From Acidobacteriaceae bacterium (GTDB lineage Bacteria > Acidobacteriota > Terriglobia > Terriglobales > Acidobacteriaceae), in NCBI GenBank assembly GCA_003164255.1, contig PLST01000523.1:1-6050 (forward strand): a stretch of DNA of 6,050 bases, read 5' to 3'. The notes under the pieces are model-generated. The model had not been told where the DNA came from. It was given only the letters and a program-made list of their open reading frames with translations, and searched no databases. The number at the start of each line of letters is the position of its first letter. Within the stretch, counting starts at the first letter, position 1. A program made the translations under genes and the position numbers. Of this stretch, positions 1 through 3,967 are shown one piece after another.

Positions 1-1470
1 ATGGTCCAGTTCCCAAAGATTATCCAGGGCGGGATGGGTGTCGGCGTCTCCAATTGGCGTCTTGCCCAGACTGTCTCAAGACTCGGCCAGCTGGGTGTGG
101 TCTCGGGAACTGCACTCGATTCCCTTTTTGTGCGCCGCCTCGCCGATGGCGATTTGGGCGGGTACATGCGCCGGGGGCTGGATGCCTTTCCCTTTCCTGA
201 CATGGCCAAGCGCATCTGGGCTGAGTACTTTACTCCCGGCGGCAAGCCGGCCGACGCGCCCTATCCGGTGATCCCCATGCACCAGCGGAACAGTCCGCGC
301 AAGGTGATTGAACTGTGCATGGTGAGCAATTTCGTCGAGGTTTTTCTGGCCAAGGAAGGCCACAAGAATCCGGTCGGGATCAATTTTCTTGAGAAGGTGC
401 AGATGCCGCACCTGGCTTCGATCTATGGAGCGATGCTTGCGGGCGTGGGTTATGTGCTGATGGGCGCTGGCATTCCGCTTCACATTCCGGGCGTGTTGGA
501 CGCCTTTGCCGCCCACCATATGGCCGAGTACAAGTTGCAGGTGACGGGCGCACTGCCTGGGCAGGATACCTTCATGCGCCTTGATCCGGCCGAATATGCC
601 GAGGGGCCGCTACCGATTCTGCACCGGCCCCGGTTTCTGGCCATCGTCTCCTCCAATACTCTGGCGACCACGATGCTTCGGCGGGCCAGCGGGCGGGTGG
701 ATGGACTTGTGATCGAAACGCCGACGGCGGGCGGACACAACGCGCCTCCGCGCGGCAAGCTGCAGCTGAATGAAGCCGGCGAGCCTGTCTATGGCGAACG
801 CGACCAGGTGAACATTGCGGAACTGCGCGCGCTGGGCGTTCCCTTCTGGATGGCTGGCGGCTATGGGAATCCGGAAAAACTGCGCGAAGCCCTCGACGAG
901 GGAGCGGCAGGCATCCAGGTTGGCACCGCTTTTGCGTTCAGCCGGGAGTCCGGCATGCGCGCCGACCTGAAAAAGACGCTGATCGGGCAGGCAGTTGCGG
1001 GGACCGGCCAGGTGTTTACCGACCCTGTAGCCTCACCGACGGGATTTCCCTTCAAGGTTGCGCAGCTGGAAGGCACTTCTTCGGCGTTCAATATCTATCA
1101 GGAGCGCAAGCGGGTATGCGATCTTGGCTACCTGCGTGAGCCGTACGCCCCGTCTGAGGGCAAGATTGCCTATCGGTGCTCGGCTGAGCCAGTGGACAAC
1201 TATGTTGCCAAAGGCGGAAAGATTGAAGATACCGTGGGCCGCAAATGCCTGTGTAATGCCCTGATGGCCAATATCGGGCACGAGCAGGTGCGCAAGGACG
1301 GATCGGTTGAGCCGCCGCTGATTACAGTCGGCGACGATCTGAATACGATTGCCCAGTACCTTGAGCCGGGCCAGGACAGCTATAGCGCCACCCACGTGGT
1401 GGAGACTTTGCTGAGTTTGAGCCAGGACATGGAAGAACCGGTCGAGCGGGAGCTGGCAGTTTCTGCCTGA
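1..1470 (+). CDS. Nitronate monooxygenase / PfaD-like FMN-dependent flavoprotein
   Basis: A 489-residue protein of the 2-nitropropane dioxygenase / nitronate monooxygenase family, a TIM-barrel flavoenzyme class using FMN. Visible marks are the N-terminal IIQGGMGVGVS (residues 7-17), VSGTALD (34-40), the family AGGH segment in ETPTAGGHNAPPRG (239-252), and the phosphate-binding region AGGYG (285-289) with GIQVGTAF (304-311). It is longer than classical nitronate monooxygenases (about 320-380 residues). The extra C-terminal part carries C373, C393 and a CLC pair (C416, C418). That length and the AGGHNAPPRG segment resemble PfaD-type enoyl reductases, so the substrate could be a nitronate or an enoyl thioester; the sequence does not decide. 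The ATG is at base 1, so the ribosome site, promoter and any longer start are out of view. The stop is followed 33 nt later by a hairpin terminator. No polyketide or fatty-acid synthase gene is in the window to support a PfaD role. Family assignment is firm; the reaction is not. Confidence 0.88.
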   Translation: MVQFPKIIQGGMGVGVSNWRLAQTVSRLGQLGVVSGTALDSLFVRRLADGDLGGYMRRGLDAFPFPDMAKRIWAEYFTPGGKPADAPYPVIPMHQRNSPRKVIELCMVSNFVEVFLAKEGHKNPVGINFLEKVQMPHLASIYGAMLAGVGYVLMGAGIPLHIPGVLDAFAAHHMAEYKLQVTGALPGQDTFMRLDPAEYAEGPLPILHRPRFLAIVSSNTLATTMLRRASGRVDGLVIETPTAGGHNAPPRGKLQLNEAGEPVYGERDQVNIAELRALGVPFWMAGGYGNPEKLREALDEGAAGIQVGTAFAFSRESGMRADLKKTLIGQAVAGTGQVFTDPVASPTGFPFKVAQLEGTSSAFNIYQERKRVCDLGYLREPYAPSEGKIAYRCSAEPVDNYVAKGGKIEDTVGRKCLCNALMANIGHEQVRKDGSVEPPLITVGDDLNTIAQYLEPGQDSYSATHVVETLLSLSQDMEEPVERELAVSA

Positions 1471-1502
1471 GTCCGGCACGATTGCCGTCGATTGATTGCA
1501 TC

Positions 1503-1542
1503 AAAGAGGGTGGATTGTCTGATTGGACAATCCACCCTTTTT
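1503..1542. terminator. Bidirectional intrinsic terminator T1
   Basis: A 12-bp perfect stem, GGGTGGATTGTC (1508-1519) with GACAATCCACCC (1526-1537), closes a 6-nt loop. It is flanked by AAAGA on the left and TTTTT on the right, which extend the pairing with one G-T wobble. It ends the nitronate monooxygenase transcript on the + strand. It is also placed to stop the convergent pilin transcript on the - strand, where the tail reads CTCTTTG. The position between two convergent stop codons fits shared use. Confidence 0.88.
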
Positions 1543-1617
1543 GCGTCTGGCGGGTCCGGGGAGGAAGAACTCGTGCGACTTGGCAGGGCGCGGCTGCGGA
1601 TCTTTCTTGAATGGGGA

Positions 1618-1815
1618 TCAGGCGATGCTGGAACTGAGCATAGAACTGAGGTTCGAGAACGCGATGCCGATGCCAGCCGCCAGCGCCCTGGTTCCAGCAA
1701 CTGCGGCGAACGCAATCAAAGCGACGGCCAAGGCATATTCGACCAGGTCCTGACCATCTTCGCGGTCCATCAGGATCTGAAACTTGATATTGAGATTCAG
1801 CAAAAGGCTGTTCAT
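1618..1815 (-). CDS. Flp/type IVb prepilin, copy 1
   Basis: A 65-residue small prepilin. A 21-residue leader with K11, D17, R18, E19 and D20 ends in Gly21. The mature chain would begin QDLVEY, so the Flp signature is exact: cleavage after Gly, with Glu at mature +5 and Tyr at +6. A hydrophobic stretch (about 28-53) follows, giving a 44-residue mature pilin. By family knowledge, the TadV-type peptidase would cut the leader and the Tad secretion apparatus would assemble the subunit; none of those genes are here, so it is an orphan pilin locus. A much longer reading frame is open to 2010. I chose the ATG at 1815 because a purine-rich ribosome site precedes it, the pilin homology begins there, and the paralogue starts at the same codon. 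It shares about 51 of 65 residues with the pilin at 2339-2536. Confidence 0.9.
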   Translation of the reverse strand: MNSLLLNLNIKFQILMDREDGQDLVEYALAVALIAFAAVAGTRALAAGIGIAFSNLSSMLSSSIA

Positions 1816-2129
1816 GTGTCTCCCCACTGGTGGTGCGTTCTCCAAGCGTGACTTTGAGCTTCCCTGGGGCCTCGAGACGTTGAACCGGGTATCTGTCGGC
1901 CTCGAGCCGACCGTTGTAGTCGCCGGAAATAAGCAATCCAAAAAATGCCTGCCGAGAGCCCGGTGATGTCCTCCGATCCCGGATGAATCTCGGCTCCCCA
2001 AGAAGCTCATGGCCGGGTTATTGACAGGTGGACCCTTCGAAGCCGTCCCTTATAAGCTCCAATCGGCAAAAGCGGACGAGTCAATCAGTATGGCGGCACG
2101 GTGACGCGGGTGACTGGATACGGTGACTG
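1816..2129. other. Upstream region of pilin copy 1, no gene
   Basis: I see no credible gene on either strand; together with the gene tail and terminator up to 2338, this makes a 523-base stretch without an intact gene. About 100 bases next to the pilin (roughly 1840-1955) have no counterpart in copy 2. They include a short stem, GTCGGC / GCCGAC, at 1895-1911, and two GGCCTCGAG words at 1868 and 1899. The distal part (1975-2078) is the conserved upstream block. The pilin promoter should lie here on the minus strand, but no convincing -35/-10 pair conserved between the two copies was found. Confidence 0.6.
1819..1825 (-). promoter_or_regulatory. Ribosome binding site of pilin copy 1
   Basis: On the minus strand GGGGAGA stands 3-4 nt before the ATG at 1815. 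It decides this start over the upstream in-frame ATG at 2010. Confidence 0.65.
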
Positions 2130-2179
2130 GCCTGGACATGGAAGAACCGGTCGAGCGGGAGCTGGCAGTATCTGCCTGA
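2130..2179 (+). pseudogene. Duplicated 3' end of the nitronate monooxygenase gene
   Basis: The codons for DMEEPVERELAVSA plus the TGA stop recur here in full, 709 bases downstream of the original (1426-1470). There is one synonymous change (GTT to GTA, both Val) and one further change just upstream. Nothing upstream encodes the rest of the protein, so this is a non-functional relic carried along by the tandem duplication. An internal ATG at 2138 leaves a 13-codon frame with no visible ribosome site; I do not regard it as a gene. Confidence 0.9.
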
Positions 2180-2211
2180 GTCGGGCACGATTGCCGTCGA
2201 TTGATTGCAGC

Positions 2212-2252
2212 AAAAAGGGTGGATCGTCTGATTGGACGAATCCACCCTTTTT
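2212..2252. terminator. Bidirectional intrinsic terminator T2
   Basis: The duplicate of T1. The left arm GGGTGGATCGTC (2217-2228) pairs with GACGAATCCACCC (2235-2247), leaving one bulged A. It is flanked by AAAAA (2212-2216) and TTTTT (2248-2252), so each strand has a hairpin followed by five T residues. On the minus strand it lies 86 nt past the stop of pilin copy 2 and would end that transcript. Its plus-strand role is vestigial, since only a relic gene tail precedes it. Confidence 0.87.
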
Positions 2253-2338
2253 GTTTCCCTCCCCCGAGGAAAATCTGCACGGCGCGGCGCCTTGTTCTGT
2301 TCCTCGTGGCCGCCGCTGCGGATCGCGCTTGAATGGGA

Positions 2339-2536
2339 CTACGAAATGGCGCTATTGAAATTGGAACTGATGTTACTGAAAGCGATACCGATGCCATGGG
2401 CGAGCGCCCTGGTGCCGGCAACTGCGCCGAATGCGACCAAGGATGCGGCCAGGGCATATTCGACCATATCCTGACCATCTTCGCGGTCCATCAGGATCTG
2501 GAACTTGATATAGAGATTCAAGAAAAGGCTGTTCAT
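2339..2536 (-). CDS. Flp/type IVb prepilin, copy 2
   Basis: A 65-residue prepilin paralogous to the one at 1618-1815. The 21-residue leader differs at only two positions (F5, Y9) and ends in EDG. The predicted mature chain begins QDMVEY, keeping Gly at -1, Glu at +5 and Tyr at +6. The hydrophobic core ALAASLVAFGAVAG is followed by TRALAHGIGIAFSNISS and a short polar tail. About 14 residues differ from copy 1, twelve of them in the mature part. The frame is open to an ATG at 2566, but the ATG at 2536 is chosen because it follows a strong GGAGG site and matches the start of copy 1. It has its own terminator and upstream block, so it is probably transcribed separately from copy 1 rather than in one operon. 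An intact frame, signature and ribosome site argue that it is functional. Confidence 0.9.
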   Translation of the reverse strand: MNSLFLNLYIKFQILMDREDGQDMVEYALAASLVAFGAVAGTRALAHGIGIAFSNISSNFNSAIS

Positions 2537-2541
2537 GGGTG

Positions 2542-2549
2542 TTTCCTCC
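2542..2549 (-). promoter_or_regulatory. Ribosome binding site of pilin copy 2
   Basis: On the minus strand GGAGGAAA precedes the ATG at 2536, with 8 nt between GGAGG and the start codon. This is a near-ideal Shine-Dalgarno site, stronger than that of copy 1, and it fixes the start. Confidence 0.75.
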
Positions 2550-2601
2550 GATGCTGAATCCTTCAAGCCGCCGTGCGCCGGGTGATCGAAACAGATCCCG
2601 G

Positions 2602-2628
2602 ATGAACTTCGGCCTCCCTGAAGTTCAT
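2602..2628. promoter_or_regulatory. Perfect inverted repeat upstream of pilin copy 2
   Basis: ATGAACTTC (2602-2610) and GAAGTTCAT (2620-2628) form a perfect 9-bp inverted repeat around a 9-nt spacer. It lies 65 nt upstream of the pilin start, inside the conserved upstream block. On the pilin strand the loop reads AGGGAGGCC. The matching element in copy 1 (1983-2010) has decayed as a DNA palindrome, but as minus-strand RNA it would still pair with two G-U wobbles and one mismatch. It could be a protein operator or a leader RNA hairpin. Confidence 0.5.
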
Positions 2629-2817
2629 GTCTGGATTATGGACAGGGGGAACCTTCGAAGCTATCCTCCATAAGCTCCAATCGGCAAAGACGGACGTGTA
2701 CGCAGGGGTGGCGGTACAGTAATTGGCAATGCGGGGAGAGGGTAACCAGCCGATACGTTACCCTGGCTGGGACCGAGAACTTTCAACACCGGCGCGGATT
2801 CCAGCCCTTAAGAGATC

Positions 2818-2850
2818 GAAGGGTGGATTCAACGCGTGAATCCACTCTTT
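2818..2850. terminator. Hairpin T3, probable terminator of the SRPBCC-ArsR operon
   Basis: GGGTGGATTCA (2821-2831) pairs with TGAATCCACTC (2837-2847), an 11-bp stem with one G-T wobble and a 5-nt loop. It lies about 31 bases past the ArsR stop on the minus strand, the right place to end that operon. The minus-strand tail (TTCGATC) is only weakly T-rich; the plus-strand tail is TCTTTC. It shares the GGGTGGATT / AATCCAC core with T1 and T2, although the flanks and loop differ. Confidence 0.65.
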
Positions 2851-2881
2851 CTTGAACGGTTTGAATAACATACCGTCCTTT

Positions 2882-3211
2882 TTATTCGCCCGGTTGTGCG
2901 AGCATTGCGCCAATGCGAGTGAGCCGCCGCTCCCAAATGGTGCGATGGCTGGCGATCCATCCCTCCAGCGCGTCGAATCCCGCCGGTTCGATGCGGCAGG
3001 AGCGCACCCGGCCGATTTTTTCAGTTTTGACGAGCCGCACCTCCTCCAGGAGCTGGAGATGCTGCGCGACCGCGGTGAGGGTAACACCGAGCGGCCCGGC
3101 CAAGGCTGAGACCGAGAGCGGACCGTGGGTCAACCGGTCGAGCATGGCCCGGCGGGTGGGATCGCCGAGCGCATGAAAGAGCCGGTCGACATCAATAGTG
3201 TGGGCTTTCAT
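2882..3211 (-). CDS. ArsR-family winged-helix transcriptional repressor
   Basis: A 109-residue DNA-binding protein. LFHALGDPTRRAMLDRL (11-27) is the typical ArsR N-terminal helix. SVSALAGPLGVTLTAVAQHLQLLEEVRLV (33-61) forms the helix-turn-helix, and KTEKIGRVRSCRI (62-74) the wing. The C-terminal helix with WIASHRTIWERRLTRIGAML (85-104) matches the subgroup found next to SRPBCC/AHSA1 genes. There is one cysteine (C72) and no ELCVCDL-type metal box, so a metal sensor role is unlikely. The frame is open to 3262, but the ATG at 3211 is preferred: it follows a ribosome site that overlaps the stop of the upstream gene, and homology begins there. It is the second gene of a two-gene operon and probably represses its own promoter. 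The inducer is unknown. Confidence 0.92.
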   Translation of the reverse strand: MKAHTIDVDRLFHALGDPTRRAMLDRLTHGPLSVSALAGPLGVTLTAVAQHLQLLEEVRLVKTEKIGRVRSCRIEPAGFDALEGWIASHRTIWERRLTRIGAMLAQPGE

Positions 3212-3216
3212 CGAGG

Positions 3217-3223
3217 TCCCCTT
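3217..3223 (-). promoter_or_regulatory. Ribosome binding site of the ArsR gene, overlapping a stop codon
   Basis: On the minus strand the TAA stop of the SRPBCC gene runs directly into GGGGA, so AAGGGGA serves as the ribosome site 5 nt before the ATG at 3211. The 10-nt gap between the genes suggests translational coupling. Confidence 0.7.
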
Positions 3224-3701
3224 ACTGCGCCAGGTAATTTTGCAGCCGATCGAGCAGTGCACGCCACCCAGCCTCGATCATCTCCGGGCCGCCCTCCCAC
3301 TCGAGGAACGTTCCCTGGTTGGTCAGGATCAGGTCAGTTCCCTTCCCGGAGCCAACGAACTCGATGGTCAACAGTTGGACCAGGGTAGGCTTTCCGTTTA
3401 GCAACATCTTCGCGGTCATCACGATCCGTTCGTCCGGCACGATGTCGTGATAGGCGCTTTCGTTGGCGATCTCGGAGCCCGCAATCGGGTGGCCTTCCTT
3501 GAAGCGGTACCGAAACCGTTCGCTCCCTCCCGCGCGGAAATCCATCTCGAACTCCTGGATTTCGTGGTTGCCTTCGGCGTACCAGAGGCGCTTGCGGGCG
3601 GGCTGGGCAAAGGCGGCGAAGACGCGTGCGGGCGCCTGGGGATAGTGGTACTCGAGGGTGAAGGTGCTGTGAACGGCCTGTGAGGAAGTTTGAGCGGTCA
3701 T
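3222..3701 (-). CDS. SRPBCC / AHSA1-domain protein
   Basis: A 159-residue START-like (SRPBCC) fold protein of the AHSA1 branch. Recognisable parts are the opening beta strand and helix APARVFAAFAQPARKRLWYAE (23-43), the EFEMDFRAGGSERFRYRF block (50-67) with the family D-x-R-x-G-G pattern, IVPDERIVMT (87-96), the strand pair around LLTIEFVGSGKGTDLILTNQG (110-130), and the C-terminal helix GWRALLDRLQNYL (145-157). The fold makes a hydrophobic cavity that binds small lipophilic ligands; no ligand can be read from the sequence. The length is normal for the family. The start at 3701 follows AGGAGA (3708-3713) at 6-nt spacing. It is the first gene of the operon with the ArsR repressor, a very common pairing in which the order is more often repressor first. 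It is probably cytosolic, since no signal peptide or membrane segment is seen. Confidence 0.92.
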   Translation of the reverse strand: MTAQTSSQAVHSTFTLEYHYPQAPARVFAAFAQPARKRLWYAEGNHEIQEFEMDFRAGGSERFRYRFKEGHPIAGSEIANESAYHDIVPDERIVMTAKMLLNGKPTLVQLLTIEFVGSGKGTDLILTNQGTFLEWEGGPEMIEAGWRALLDRLQNYLAQ

Positions 3702-3727
3702 GGAGTGTCTCCTGCGGAGTGAATTAG

Positions 3728-3788
3728 TGAAGCAATGACTTCAGTATTGAGCAGGGCCGAGAAATAGTCAAGTGGAACCTTCAGTATT
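3728..3788. promoter_or_regulatory. Candidate operator words around the SRPBCC-ArsR promoter
   Basis: CTTCAGTATT occurs at 3739-3748, covering the -10 element, and again at 3779-3788, just upstream of the -35. The starts are 40 bp apart, about four helical turns. In addition TGAAG (3728-3732) and CTTCA (3739-3743) form a short inverted repeat over the expected start of transcription. ArsR proteins bind as dimers to inverted repeats near their own promoters, so this is a plausible autoregulatory site. No binding evidence is available from sequence alone. Confidence 0.4.
3743..3771 (-). promoter_or_regulatory. Sigma70-like promoter of the SRPBCC-ArsR operon
   Basis: On the minus strand TTGACT (3766-3771) and AATACT (3743-3748) are separated by 17 bp, the ideal spacing; they match the consensus at five and four of six positions. 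The -10 end lies about 40 bases upstream of the start at 3701, leaving a short leader with the AGGAGA ribosome site. Confidence 0.6.
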
Positions 3789-3967
3789 TTTGAAAGCTTT
3801 CCGCAGGGTTTAGGCTGACGAAAATTGCAGCTCGAGGGTTGAGTCCAGGGTAGGAACCGGAAAGATGGCAGCAGAGAAGAATTCCATGCGACCGCGCGTC
3901 TAGAAACTCTGATCCACGATGTTGTGGAGTCCTCGGGGGCTGCCTGTAAGATGATGGGATTGCGACG

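Larger units (their letters stand above)
1421..2129. repeat. Tandem duplication unit 1 (gene tail, terminator, pilin, upstream block)
   Basis: This unit is repeated from 2130 onward in the same order and orientation. The first 122 bases (1421-1542) match 2130-2252 with six substitutions and one inserted base by hand alignment, at a constant offset of 709. The pilin gene then matches the second pilin. Block 1975-2078 matches 2594-2696, sharing for example GATCCCGGATGAA, CCTTCGAAGC and TAAGCTCCAATCGGCAAA. The left edge lies inside the nitronate monooxygenase reading frame. The right edge is the junction at about 2129/2130. Confidence 0.85.
2130..2763. repeat. Tandem duplication unit 2
   Basis: The second copy of the unit at 1421-2129. 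In order it contains the flavoenzyme gene tail, terminator T2, pilin copy 2 and the conserved upstream block. It is about 75 bases shorter, mainly because the roughly 100-base stretch next to pilin 1 is missing. The right edge is uncertain: GATACGTTACCCTGG near 2752-2766 resembles GATACGGTGACTGGCCTGG at the end of unit 1, so I place it near 2763. Confidence 0.7.
2537..2881. other. Region between pilin copy 2 and the ArsR gene, no gene
   Basis: This 345-base stretch has no credible gene on either strand. From left to right it holds the ribosome site of pilin copy 2, the perfect inverted repeat (2602-2628), the rest of the conserved upstream block (to 2696), a stretch of weak similarity to the end of unit 1 (about 2697-2766), and hairpin T3 (2818-2850). 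The promoter of pilin copy 2 should be here but is not recognisable. Confidence 0.6.

Noticed and set aside
1492..1851. Plus-strand open frames across the pilin genes (also at 2101-2358 and 2232-2474)
   Set aside because: They run through terminator hairpins and are antisense to the pilins. Their similarity to each other comes only from the DNA duplication.
1816..2010. N-terminal extension of pilin copy 1 up to an in-frame ATG at 2010
   Set aside because: The extension has no resemblance to a pilin leader, is absent from copy 2, and a ribosome site stands directly before the ATG at 1815.
2049..2084. A possible minus-strand promoter TTGACT ... TATAAG upstream of pilin copy 1
   Set aside because: The two hexamers are 24 bp apart, too far for a normal sigma70 promoter, and neither is conserved in copy 2.
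1618..2536. The small proteins as double-glycine-leader bacteriocins
   Set aside because: The leader ends in Asp-Gly, not Gly-Gly, and the Glu +5 / Tyr +6 pattern followed by a long hydrophobic helix is that of Flp pilins. No transporter or immunity gene is nearby.
1421..2763. A transposon or insertion sequence as the cause of the repeated unit
   Set aside because: No transposase, terminal inverted repeats or target-site duplication is visible. The edges fit a plain tandem duplication.
1503..2850. A CRISPR-like array made of the three GGGTGGATT hairpins
   Set aside because: The copies are about 600-700 bases apart with genes between them, not short regular spacers.
3921..3967. A possible promoter TTGTGG ... 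TAAGAT for the receptor phosphatase
   Set aside because: The -35 match is poor, the spacer is 19 bp, and the -10 would lie nearly on the start codon. I could not name a supported promoter for this gene.
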